Below, one piece after another: positions 7,934-17,784 of a stretch of DNA of 64,000 nt (its first letter is position 1; the number at the start of each line of letters is the position of its first letter). Made by a program: the position numbers and the translations under genes. Source of the DNA: Streptomyces sp. NBC_00286 (GTDB lineage Bacteria > Actinomycetota > Actinomycetes > Streptomycetales > Streptomycetaceae); contig NZ_CP108054.1 in NCBI RefSeq assembly GCF_036173125.1, forward strand, positions 558,001 to 622,000, written 5' to 3'. The notes below the pieces were generated by a model, which did not search any database, was not told where the DNA came from, and saw only the letters and a list, made by a program, of their open reading frames with translations.

Positions 7934-9079
7934 TCAGCCGCCGCCGTCGAGATCGGTGCGCTGGCGGAGCACTCGAAGCTCGTGGCCGAGGAGTTGCATC
8001 TCGTACAGCTTCCCGCGCGCATTGTTGAAGGGGCGATGGAGCACCATCATCAGCCGGCCGTCGAAAGTGTGGAACAGCATGCCGTGGCCGCTGTCGTTCC
8101 GGACCAGCGGCCGTCGCTGGCTCCACGGACCCTTGATGTCGCCGGACTTGGAGACGGCATAGGTCTGCACATACAAGCCGCCGACGGTGCCGTCCGGGTT
8201 GGCCAGGTTCTTTTCGTACGTCGACCACAGCATGATCAGTGATTTGTCAGAGGTGCGGTACAGCTGAGGGCCGTCGGTGACGTAGGGCGGGAGTTGGTGC
8301 GGTACGCCGCCGGGGATCTGCTCGCTGATCCAGAACGCGTCCGAGGCCTTGAAAAGGCAGGTCGGATCGCCGACGGTGCCCGAGAGGTCCGGAGTCAGCC
8401 GGATCGCTTCCATGGTTCCGTCGATGATCTGCAGCCACTCGTGCGCGTACACCATCCAGGGCTGCCCGGACGGGTCGACGTAGAGCGTTCCGTCGAGGGT
8501 CATGAGGTTTTCGGGCGGAGTGGGGCGCGAGGGGTCGATGACGGTGAAGGGGCCCAGCAGTGAGTCGGAAACAGCGGTGATCGTGCCGCGCATGTAGTTC
8601 CCGATCGGGAAGGGCGTGCCCCATTGGCTGGGTGGTGGTATCGGAAGCGGCTTGTCCTGGTCGTGCAGAGTAGTGAACAGGTAGTACTTGCCGCCCCACT
8701 CGTGCACCTCCGGCGCCCACCCACCGTGGGTTGTCCAGAGGCCCTCCTGGTCGGCGGCCAGGAAGATGACGACGGGGCGCATCCAGTCGCGCAGGTTGCG
8801 GCTGCGGTAGACCATGGTGCCGGTGCCGTCCACGCCCGATACCGATCGGTCGTTGGACGTGTAGAGGTAGTAGGTCCCGGTCTTCTTGTCGGCGACGATG
8901 AACGGGTCGTGCAGGGGCATGTCGGGAAGCCGCATGAGATCGGCGTCAGCCGCGGCCGAAGACGCCGTTGACACGTCATCGGCGGAAGCGGACGCGGATG
9001 AGGGAGACGCTGCGCCGAGAACGGTTGAGGCTGCGGCCGCGCCTGAGGTGGCGACGAAGCTACGTCGGGAGCTAGGCAA
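7934..9079 (-). CDS. Secreted family 43 glycoside hydrolase
   Basis: 381-residue five-bladed propeller enzyme acting on arabinose-, xylose- or galactose-containing glycans outside the cell. The N-terminus is a Tat-type signal (SSRRSFVATSGAAAASTVLGAASPSSASA). The catalytic-base aspartate is in LHDPFIVAD; GGWAPEVHEWGGKYYLF and LDGTLYVDPSGQPWMVYAHEW are family landmarks. Where many GH43 enzymes have EGP this one has VTDGPQLYR, with Asp at the usual Glu position, which I recall from some subfamilies. The start is probably TTG at 9079, 10 bases after AAAGG; no ATG or GTG fits. It is 71 bases downstream of the LacI-type gene. Confidence 0.85.
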   Translation of the reverse strand: MPSSRRSFVATSGAAAASTVLGAASPSSASASADDVSTASSAAADADLMRLPDMPLHDPFIVADKKTGTYYLYTSNDRSVSGVDGTGTMVYRSRNLRDWMRPVVIFLAADQEGLWTTHGGWAPEVHEWGGKYYLFTTLHDQDKPLPIPPPSQWGTPFPIGNYMRGTITAVSDSLLGPFTVIDPSRPTPPENLMTLDGTLYVDPSGQPWMVYAHEWLQIIDGTMEAIRLTPDLSGTVGDPTCLFKASDAFWISEQIPGGVPHQLPPYVTDGPQLYRTSDKSLIMLWSTYEKNLANPDGTVGGLYVQTYAVSKSGDIKGPWSQRRPLVRNDSGHGMLFHTFDGRLMMVLHRPFNNARGKLYEMQLLGHELRVLRQRTDLDGGG

Positions 9080-9150
9080 GGTGGTTGGGCCTTTCCGGGA
9101 GACTTGCCGGGAGCCTTGATCGCCTGCGTGGGAGGCTCGGGTAGCGGCGG

Positions 9151-10245
9151 TCAGACCCGTGACCGTTGTGATGGGTGGGAACGTGACGACGAAGTGCGCT
9201 GTCCGGCTGAGGAGGACGGTGGGGGCGCGGTCGAGGCTCGGACAACGAGTTCGAGCGGTAGGTCGCTCGCCGGTGGCGCTTCGGTGGCGGGCTCTTCGAT
9301 GGCGTGGATGAGAAGCCTGAGTCCTTCCCTGGCTGCGGCGTCGAACGGCTGGCGCACCGTGGTCAGGGGTGGGGTGACGTAGGCGAAGACGGGGTTGCCG
9401 TCGAAGCCGACGACACTGACGTCGTCGGGCACGCGTCGACCGGCTTCGGTCAGGGCGTGGATCAAGCCGATCGCCATGTCGTCGCCCGAGACGAAGACCG
9501 CGGTCACCTCGGGGTCGGCGGCCAGTTCGCGGCCCGCCAGGTAACCGGACGCGGCCGACCAGTCGCCTTCGAGGAGGGGCGGTTGGTGCCTGCCGCGCGC
9601 CGCCAGAGCTGCCCGCCATCCCTCGGCACGGTCCTTGGCGGCGTACCAGCGCAGTGGTCCGGCAAGGTGGTGGACGGTCTGGTGCCCCAGATCGAGCAGG
9701 TGGTCCGTGGCCGCCCTCGCCAGCAGATCGGCTCCGACCCCTGCCGTCACCGCTCGAGAGCCGCCGAAGGCCGGTGGCGCGCCGAGGAAGAGAACCGGTA
9801 CGTCGACGCGGACGGACACCTCTCCTTCGACGACGGGTTCGGAGACGATGATGCCGTCCACGCCCTGCTCCAGGAGGGAGTCCACGGCGGCGGCGATATC
9901 GTCCGGTTCGCCGTCCAGTGTGTTGACCACCCGGAGTGCGTAGCCGGAGCCTCGCACGGCTTTCTCAATGGCCACGAGCAGTGAGGCGGTTCCGTACCCG
10001 GTCGTCCCCAGAGCGACCACACCGATGGAACGTGTGCGTCCGGAAGCCAGTGTTCGAGCCGCGTTGTTGAGCCGGTAGCCGAGTTCCTCGGCGGCTTCGA
10101 TGACGCGTCGCCGTACGTCGTCGGAGACGTACGGCTCGTTGTTGAGGACCCTCGACACGGTCTTGCGTGAGACACCGGCCAGTTGGGCGACATCGGCACT
10201 GCGCGGCACTGGAGCGCTCCCGCCCCGTCCCACCACTCGTGTCAT
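9151..10245 (-). CDS. LacI-family transcriptional regulator
   Basis: 364 residues: an N-terminal LacI helix-turn-helix (SADVAQLAGVSRKTVSRVLN, then SDDVRRRVIEAAEELGYRLN) and a periplasmic-binding-protein-like sugar sensor domain from about residue 70 (RSIGVVALG, DGIIVSEP, VFVSGDDMAIGLIHALTEAG, VSVVGFDGN). It lies upstream of the GH43 gene on the same strand, so it probably controls that enzyme in response to a released sugar. The C-terminal 35 residues are serine rich and unlike the family core. The effector cannot be read from the sequence. Confidence 0.92.
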   Translation of the reverse strand: MTRVVGRGGSAPVPRSADVAQLAGVSRKTVSRVLNNEPYVSDDVRRRVIEAAEELGYRLNNAARTLASGRTRSIGVVALGTTGYGTASLLVAIEKAVRGSGYALRVVNTLDGEPDDIAAAVDSLLEQGVDGIIVSEPVVEGEVSVRVDVPVLFLGAPPAFGGSRAVTAGVGADLLARAATDHLLDLGHQTVHHLAGPLRWYAAKDRAEGWRAALAARGRHQPPLLEGDWSAASGYLAGRELAADPEVTAVFVSGDDMAIGLIHALTEAGRRVPDDVSVVGFDGNPVFAYVTPPLTTVRQPFDAAAREGLRLLIHAIEEPATEAPPASDLPLELVVRASTAPPPSSSAGQRTSSSRSHPSQRSRV

Positions 10246-10347
10246 GGAGCCTCCTCTGGCCGAACACGGGAACCCTTCGAGGTCAGTTGCATGACCGCGC
10301 GGTCAATGTCTACGCAGTCAGAGATCGCCCGTCAAGGGTGCGCACCC

Positions 10348-10677
10348 GGCTTCCTGCCCTCGGTCCTCCCCGTCAACTTCTCCCTGGACACGGACGCCTC
10401 CGTCCTGCTCCGCACATCGCCGGACTCGGACCTCGTACGCGCCATCGAGGGCGTCGTGGTCGCCTTCGAGGCGGACGAGTTCGACGCGGCGACCCGGTCC
10501 GGCTGGAGCGTGGTCGCCACCGGCCGGGCCACCGTGGTGACCGACCCCGCCGCGAATGAGCGGCTCTCGCAGAGCGGCCCCACGTCCTGGATACCCCTGC
10601 GGGACGCGGTGTTCGTACGGATCGAGTCCGAGATGGTCACCGGACGTGAACTGAGAGGAACGCGTGCCCCGCGGTGA
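10348..10677 (+). pseudogene. Truncated duplicate of the PNPOx-fold protein at 32.1 kb
   Basis: From VLPVNFSLDTDASVLLRTSP to GRELRGTRAPR this frame is nearly identical to the C-terminal three quarters of the protein at 32129-32551, and by eye about nine bases in ten match over roughly 310 bases. The first 35-40 residues are missing, and the frame instead runs back into sequence antisense to the LacI-type gene. The nearest in-frame ATG (10291) has no clear ribosome binding site. It is therefore a 5'-truncated copy. The flavin-binding N-terminal strand is lost, so activity is unlikely. Confidence 0.75.
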
Positions 10678-10715
10678 GTCGCAGCCTGCCGGGCTTCTGG
10701 CGCCCGTGGCCGCTG

Positions 10716-12068
10716 CTATCGGTCCTGCTGGTTCACAGGGCCGGTGGGTGGAATGCGTACGGCGAGAAGAGCGATGTCGTCGTGGCCGTCGCTGGGATGT
10801 TGGTCGGCGAGGGTGCGGCAGAACTCGTCGAGGGGCAGCCCGACGTGGGCGCCGGCGGTGGCCGCAAAGATGTCCAGGTCGGCGTCCAGCGGGTGCCCGG
10901 GGTGTTCGACCAGGCCGTCGGTGAACAGCAGCACCGTGTCTCCGGGCGCGAGCGTATGGGTGTGGTCGGGGCGGTGCAGGCGGGCGTCGACGCCCAGCGG
11001 CACGCCGGGTTCGGCCTGCAGGTAGCGGGTGCGTCCATCGGTGCGGACGACCAGTGGCGGGAGGTGACCGGCCGTCGACCAGTGCAGGCGCCAGCTGTCG
11101 CCGTCGGGTTCGATACGGGCCAGGCAGGCGGTGGTGACGGGGGCGTCGGTGATCGCGTGCAGGGTGTCGTCGAGCCGGTCCAGGACCAGGCTCGGCGGGG
11201 TGCGCCGTTCGTACAGCAGGGCGCGGAGCATGTTGCGGATCTGAGCCATGGCGGCGGCCGCGGTCAGGTCGTGGCCCACGACGTCGCCGATGATCGCAGC
11301 GCATGCACCGTCGGGGAGCAGCAGGGCGTCGTACCAGTCGCCGCCCAGGTGGTGGCCCGAAGCAGTAGCCGCCCGGTACTCCGCCGCCGCGGTGAACGGG
11401 GTCAGATCGGGCAGGGTGGGCAGCAGCAGGCGCTGAAATTGTTCGGCGGATGTACGTACCTGCTGGTACAGGCGGGCGTTCTCGATGGCGATGCCGGCGG
11501 CCCCGGCCAGCGCGCCCACGACGGCCGCGTCCTGCTCGTCGAACGGTCTGCCGTCGCGCCGGTCGGCCAGGTAGAGGTTGCCGTAGATGCGTCCGTGCAC
11601 GCCGATGGCCACCCCGAGCAGGGTGCGCATCGGCGGATGCCCCGCGGGGAAGCCCACCGCGTCCGGATGGTGCGCTATATCGTCCACGCGCAATGGTTCG
11701 TGCTGCTCGATGAGGTGCGCGAGCAGGCCCTGGCCGTGCGGGGGATGGACTCCGGCCAGGGCCTGGTAGTCGGCGTCACTCAGGCCGAGCGGGATGAAAT
11801 CCTCAAGGCCCGCCCGCTCCTCCTCCTTGAACACGCTGAGGGCACCGTAGCGGGCGTGCACCAGGTGCATCGCGGCGCTCACGATCTGTCGCAGCACCAC
11901 CGGCAGGTCCAGCTCTCGGCTGACCGCCAGCACCGCGTCCAGCAGCGCCTGCATCCGTTCCTGGGCGCGGGTGAGTTGCCTGAACTGCTCGGCGATGCCG
12001 CCCAGGTCCGCATCCCAGGTCGCCCCGGGGGACTTGATCGGGAGCCCCTCGTCGCCGTTCACTGGCAC
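10716..12068 (-). CDS. GAF-domain PP2C (SpoIIE-type) serine/threonine phosphatase
   Basis: 450 residues. Residues about 40-210 form a GAF sensor domain beginning AVLAVSRELDLPVVLRQIVSAA, the same style as the GAF of DevS/OsdK dormancy sensors. Residues 225-445 form a SpoIIE-type PP2C phosphatase with metal-ligand motifs GGDWYDALLL, IIGDVVGHDLTAAA, WSTAGHLPPLV, DTVLLFTDGLVE and SDGHDDIALL. Such proteins usually dephosphorylate anti-anti-sigma factors. No anti-sigma kinase domain is attached. GTG at 12068 follows GGAAGGGG; GTG at 12062 is an alternative. Whether the GAF domain binds heme or another ligand is unknown. Confidence 0.85.
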   Translation of the reverse strand: MPVNGDEGLPIKSPGATWDADLGGIAEQFRQLTRAQERMQALLDAVLAVSRELDLPVVLRQIVSAAMHLVHARYGALSVFKEEERAGLEDFIPLGLSDADYQALAGVHPPHGQGLLAHLIEQHEPLRVDDIAHHPDAVGFPAGHPPMRTLLGVAIGVHGRIYGNLYLADRRDGRPFDEQDAAVVGALAGAAGIAIENARLYQQVRTSAEQFQRLLLPTLPDLTPFTAAAEYRAATASGHHLGGDWYDALLLPDGACAAIIGDVVGHDLTAAAAMAQIRNMLRALLYERRTPPSLVLDRLDDTLHAITDAPVTTACLARIEPDGDSWRLHWSTAGHLPPLVVRTDGRTRYLQAEPGVPLGVDARLHRPDHTHTLAPGDTVLLFTDGLVEHPGHPLDADLDIFAATAGAHVGLPLDEFCRTLADQHPSDGHDDIALLAVRIPPTGPVNQQDR

Positions 12069-12248
12069 CTCACCCCTTCCGGGATACACCAGGTACCGCG
12101 ACCGGATGCGGCCACACGCACACCCTAGAACACCCGACGCCCGCCCACCCCACCGCGCGAACATGCGGCCAGGTACGTCAGCCTGTCATCCGCGGAGTGG
12201 CCGGTGCACGGTCAGCCGCCCACTCGAGCGGCACATCGCCGGACATGA

Positions 12249-13826
<1,578 letters not shown>

Positions 13827-13863
13827 GCGAAGGCCCCTCGTCTTCTGATCGACTGAGATTTTA

Positions 13864-13880
13864 TCGAACGATCGTTTAAT
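13864..13880. promoter_or_regulatory. TetR-type operator, copy 1 (perfect core)
   Basis: TCGAACGATCGTTTAAT, with the perfect 10-bp palindrome AACGATCGTT at 13867-13876. It lies upstream of the leftward LLM oxidoreductase gene. Confidence 0.7.
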
Positions 13881-14007
13881 ACCGTACCGGCCTTCCTGTC
13901 CAGGCGGAACCGGCGGGCTCGTAGCCCTTCAACTCCACCTCTCTGCAAGAGATCATGTGCAGGGACCTTGACCGAGTGACGTGGCTCACCCTACGTTCGC
14001 GCTGGCC

Positions 14008-14025
14008 TTAACGAACGATCGATGA
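14008..14025. promoter_or_regulatory. TetR-type operator, copy 2
   Basis: TTAACGAACGATCGATGA keeps CGAACGATCG of the shared motif but only one full half-site. It lies 41 bases before the livF-like start codon. Confidence 0.55.
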
Positions 14026-14066
14026 GTGACGCTCAGCGTTGCTTCAGAGCGGCAAGGGAGGCCGAA

Positions 14067-14879
14067 GTGCTCGAAATCGATGGACTCGTCGTCCGGTACG
14101 GCGCTCGCGCACCCGTTCTGCGGGGGGTGTCCCTGGACGTCGGCGGCAGCGGCGTCGTCGCGCTCCTCGGCAGCAACGGCGCCGGAAAGACGACGCTCAT
14201 GCGCGCCGTCTCCGGCACGCTCGGCCTGTACGGCGGTGGGGTCACCGAAGGCTCCGTCCGGTTCCGTGGCGAACGGATCACCGGTGCGGACACCGCCCGC
14301 ACCGTGGCGCACGGGCTCGTACAGGTACCGGAAGGACGGCACATCTTCGCCGGTCTGACGGTGGAGGAAAATCTGAACGCCGGTGCGCTCACCGTGCGGT
14401 CGTCGGCGGTGCGTGAGCGCACACGCCGTCGGATGTACGAACTCTTCCCGCAGCTCTCCGAGCGGCGACGCGCCCGTGGCGGGACGCTGTCCGGCGGCGA
14501 GCAGCAAATGCTCGCCATCGCCCGGGCGTTGATGGCGCAACCCAGACTCCTGCTTCTCGACGAGCCGTCCCTCGGCCTCGCGCCGCGGCTGGTGCATCTC
14601 GTGGGCGAGACGATCCGCGAGATCAGCCGGGAAGGGGTCCCCGTCCTGCTGGTGGAGCAGAACGCGGCGATGGCGCTTTCGGTCGCCGACTCGGCGTGTG
14701 TGCTCGACCTCGGCCGGGTCGTACTGAGCGGACCGACGGACGAACTGGCGCAGAGCGACGATGTGCGACGCCTCTACCTGGGCGCGGACGCGGACGCCGG
14801 CCAGAGCGCCGGCGGGTCCGCACCGCGGCCCGGGCCCGGAACCGGAAACACGCCGACGCTGAGCAGGTGGTCCGGATGA
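14067..14879 (+). CDS. Branched-chain amino-acid-type ABC transporter ATPase (LivF-like)
   Basis: 270 residues. Walker A GSNGAGKTT, signature LSGGEQQMLAIARAL, Walker B LLLLDEPSLGLAPRLV and H-loop VLLVEQNAAMAL are the LivF pattern. GTG at 14067 is chosen because GGGAGG lies 5-6 bases upstream; the longer frame from 14022 would start inside the operator. It overlaps the next ATPase gene by 4 bases and opens a five-gene importer unit (F, G, H, M, binding protein). Neighbouring beta-oxidation genes suggest that the cargo is an organic acid rather than an amino acid. Confidence 0.9.
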   Translation: MLEIDGLVVRYGARAPVLRGVSLDVGGSGVVALLGSNGAGKTTLMRAVSGTLGLYGGGVTEGSVRFRGERITGADTARTVAHGLVQVPEGRHIFAGLTVEENLNAGALTVRSSAVRERTRRRMYELFPQLSERRRARGGTLSGGEQQMLAIARALMAQPRLLLLDEPSLGLAPRLVHLVGETIREISREGVPVLLVEQNAAMALSVADSACVLDLGRVVLSGPTDELAQSDDVRRLYLGADADAGQSAGGSAPRPGPGTGNTPTLSRWSG

Positions 14880-15694
14880 CGACGACTCCAACGCAAACGG
14901 CAGCGGAGCTGCGTGTCGAGGACGTGAGCGTGGTGTTCAGCGGACTGCGCGCCCTTGACGGTGTGTCATTCACCGTGCGGCCCGGAACGATCCACGCCGT
15001 CATCGGTCCCAACGGTGCCGGGAAGACAACGCTGCTCAACGCCCTGTCGGGGATCTACCGTGTCGCCTCGGGCCGCATCATGGTGGACGGTCAGGAGGTG
15101 ACGGGCCTGCGTCCGGACCGGGTGGCACGGAGGGGAGTCGCCCGCACCTTCCAGAACATCGTCGTGTCACCGGCCGAGTCCACACTCGACAACCTCATGG
15201 TCGGCCGGCATCGGCTGACCCGGTCCGGCATCGCCGCGACCGCCCTGGGACTGGGCCGCGGTGAACAGCGTGTCCACGAAGCGCGGGTGCGCGACATCGC
15301 GGAGTTCGCCGGCTTGTCCGGCGTTCTTCACCGCCCGGCGGCGAGTCTCGCCTACGGGGATCTCAAGCGACTGGAGTTCGCGCGGGCTCTGTGCCTGGAG
15401 CCGCGGTTGCTCATCCTCGACGAACCGGTCGCCGGGATGAACACCGCGGAGAGCGCGGAACTCGCCCGGCTGGTCTCCGCGGCACGTGACGCGCTCGGTC
15501 TGACCGTGGTGTTCGTCGAGCACGACATGGGAGTGGTCATGTCGATCGCCGACCGCATCACCGTCCTCGACTTCGGCAAGGTCGTCACGGACGGCACGCC
15601 GGAACACGTAAGGCAGCATCCGGAAGTGATCAGCGCCTATCTGGGAGCGCCCATGGAATCCGGAAACGACCAGGTGGCGGAGAGGTTGTCGTGA
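14876..15694 (+). CDS. Branched-chain amino-acid-type ABC transporter ATPase (LivG-like)
   Basis: 272 residues. Walker [10 protein letters not shown], the Q-loop GVARTFQNIVV, the LivG-type signature LAYGDLKRLEFARAL, Walker B LLILDEPVAGMN and H-loop VVFVEHDMGVVM are all present. The ATG shares ATGA with the end of the LivF-like gene. It should dimerise with LivF on the LivHM permease pair. Confidence 0.92.
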   Translation: MTTTPTQTAAELRVEDVSVVFSGLRALDGVSFTVRPGTIHAVIGPNGAGKTTLLNALSGIYRVASGRIMVDGQEVTGLRPDRVARRGVARTFQNIVVSPAESTLDNLMVGRHRLTRSGIAATALGLGRGEQRVHEARVRDIAEFAGLSGVLHRPAASLAYGDLKRLEFARALCLEPRLLILDEPVAGMNTAESAELARLVSAARDALGLTVVFVEHDMGVVMSIADRITVLDFGKVVTDGTPEHVRQHPEVISAYLGAPMESGNDQVAERLS

Positions 15695-16584
15695 TGACCC
15701 GCGGAGTCGAAATCCTGCTGAGCGGTGTGTCTTTGGGGTTGTTGTACGCCCTGATCGCGCTGGGCTTCGTCATCGTCTTCAAGGCGACCCGCACGGTGAA
15801 CTTCGCGCACGCCTCGTTTCTGCTCTTCGGTGTGTGGGTGGTGGCGCAGACCAGCCCGCACATCGGCTTCGCGGCCGCCGTGGCGCTCGGCCTGGTCGCG
15901 GCCGGGACGCTGGGGCTGGCGGTGGAGCGACTGCTGCTGTCCCGGGTCGACGGCCGCAAGCATGACGCGCTGGCGATCCTCACCATCGGGGTCAACGTGG
16001 TGCTCACCGCGGAACTGAGCTGGCGCATCGGGGAGAGCGTGCTGCCACTCGGCGCTCCCTGGGACGGACACGTGGTCCACTTCGGCTCAGTGGTACTGCC
16101 CTTGTCCGTGATCATCACCATCGTCATCGTGCCGCTGCTGATCGCCGGTCTCGCCGCGGTCCTCCGCCACACCGGCTGGGGCCTGGCCATGCGCGCCTCG
16201 ATCGAGGACCGCGAGGGCGCGGCGCTCGCCGGTGTCCGGCTGAAGCGGGTCTCGGCAGGTGCCTGGATCGCGGCCGGCATCCTCGCCGTCGCGGCCGGCA
16301 TCGGTCTCGCGTCGTTCCCCAGCCCTGGCGTGGCCGTGAGCACCGGGACCGCGGCCATCAAGGCGCTCCCCGCCGCGATCATCGGCGGCCTCGACTCGCT
16401 CGGCGGGGCGATCGTGGGCGGCCTGGTCATCGGTATCGCCGAGGTGACCGTCGCCGAGTACCAGGACGCCCTCTCCTTCCTCGGGCGAGGGCTGGGGGAC
16501 GTCGTGGCCTACGTGATCATGATCTGCATTCTGCTGTGCCGGCCCTCGGGCCTGTTCGGCGCGAAGGAGGTCAGCCGTGCCTGA
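15694..16584 (+). CDS. Liv-type ABC transporter permease (LivH-like)
   Basis: 296-residue inner-membrane permease with about eight hydrophobic segments. The LivH signature is visible: GLLYALIALGFVIVFKATRTVNFAH near the N-terminus and AAIIGGLDSLGGAIVGGLVIG near the C-terminus, with the ATPase-coupling segment MRASIEDREGAALAGV between. ATG at 15694 shares its A with the preceding stop codon, and GGAGAGG at 15679-15685 is well spaced; GTG at 15691 is an alternative. Confidence 0.92.
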   Translation: MTRGVEILLSGVSLGLLYALIALGFVIVFKATRTVNFAHASFLLFGVWVVAQTSPHIGFAAAVALGLVAAGTLGLAVERLLLSRVDGRKHDALAILTIGVNVVLTAELSWRIGESVLPLGAPWDGHVVHFGSVVLPLSVIITIVIVPLLIAGLAAVLRHTGWGLAMRASIEDREGAALAGVRLKRVSAGAWIAAGILAVAAGIGLASFPSPGVAVSTGTAAIKALPAAIIGGLDSLGGAIVGGLVIGIAEVTVAEYQDALSFLGRGLGDVVAYVIMICILLCRPSGLFGAKEVSRA

Positions 16585-17674
16585 GACGTCCCGGTTCCCC
16601 ATGGCAGGGCGTGTGCCGGCCCTGTGCGCGCTGACCGCCGCCCTGGTGGTCCTCCTGGCGCTGCCCCTGTATGTCTCCGCGTTCTGGCTGAACATGGGCC
16701 TGTTCGCGATGGCGGCGGCGGTCGGCGCGATCGGCCTCACCATCCTGCTCGGCGCGGCGGGACAGTTGTCCCTGGGACACGCCTTCTTCGTCGCCGTCGG
16801 CGCATACGGCTATGCCTTCCTGGCCGGAGAAAGCGGCGGCGGGGTGTCCGGTCTCGGCCTCCCCCCGCTACTCGCCGCAGTCCTGGCCGTCCTGCTGGCG
16901 GGCGTCTGCGGCCTGCTGTTCAGCCCGGTCTCCAGTCGCCTGCGCGGCATCTACCTGGGCATCGCCTCCCTGGGCCTGGTGTTCCTCGGCCACCATCTGC
17001 TGCAGAACATGAAGCCGGTGACAGGCGGTTTCGAGGGCCGGACCGTCGTGCCGATGTCGATCGGCGGGTTCTCCTTCTCCGACCAGGCGGACGTCACCGT
17101 TCTGGGCGTTCCGTTCGGTGCCGCCGAGAGCCAGTGGTATCTGTTCCTCGTCGTCACCGTCGGGGCGGCGCTGCTCGGCCGCAACGTCCTGCGCGGCCGG
17201 CCCGGCAGGGCGCTGAGGCTCATGAAGGACAGCGAGATCGGCGCGAGCGCCATGGGCGTCGACATACGACGCACCAAGGCGGCCGTCTTCGTACTGTCGT
17301 CGATGTATGCCGGCGCCGCCGGTGTGCTCACGGCACTGGCCTTCCAGCGCACCGTCCCCGACTACTTCAGCCTCCACCTGTCGGTCAACTATCTGGTGAT
17401 GGTCATCCTGGGCGGCCTCGGATCCGTGGGTGGCGCGATCGCCGGTTCGGTCTTCGTCGTGACGCTGCCCCTGCTGTTCTCCCGCTACGCGGATTCCCTG
17501 CCGTTCGTCACCGGGGCCGGCGGGCAGGGACTGGACGCTTCGACAGCGGCCCAGTTCGTGTACGGCGCGGTCGTCATCGTGGCCGTGATCGTCCAGCCGG
17601 GCGGTCTGGCGGCGCTGGCCGGCGCCGTTCGACCGCTACGAAGCCGCCGCCCGGCCGCGGCCGCCACTCCCTGA
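16577..17674 (+). CDS. Liv-type ABC transporter permease (LivM-like)
   Basis: 365-residue permease, partner of the LivH-like protein. Recognisable blocks are LTILLGAAGQLSLGHAFFVAVGAYGYA, the coupling-helix region RALRLMKDSEIGASAMGVDI and YLVMVILGGLGSVGGAIAGS. GTG at 16577 follows AGGAGG and overlaps the preceding gene by 8 bases. The C-terminus is short and basic. A 110-base spacer separates it from the binding-protein gene. Confidence 0.92.
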   Translation: MPETSRFPMAGRVPALCALTAALVVLLALPLYVSAFWLNMGLFAMAAAVGAIGLTILLGAAGQLSLGHAFFVAVGAYGYAFLAGESGGGVSGLGLPPLLAAVLAVLLAGVCGLLFSPVSSRLRGIYLGIASLGLVFLGHHLLQNMKPVTGGFEGRTVVPMSIGGFSFSDQADVTVLGVPFGAAESQWYLFLVVTVGAALLGRNVLRGRPGRALRLMKDSEIGASAMGVDIRRTKAAVFVLSSMYAGAAGVLTALAFQRTVPDYFSLHLSVNYLVMVILGGLGSVGGAIAGSVFVVTLPLLFSRYADSLPFVTGAGGQGLDASTAAQFVYGAVVIVAVIVQPGGLAALAGAVRPLRSRRPAAAATP

Positions 17675-17784
17675 ACCCCCGCTCCCCAAGCGTCCGTCGC
17701 TTCAGACACTCCAGACCCGCCCCCCACCTTGCCGGACGTGTGCTGTCAACCACCTCATCCACCTCTCAGCGAGGAGACACACCG

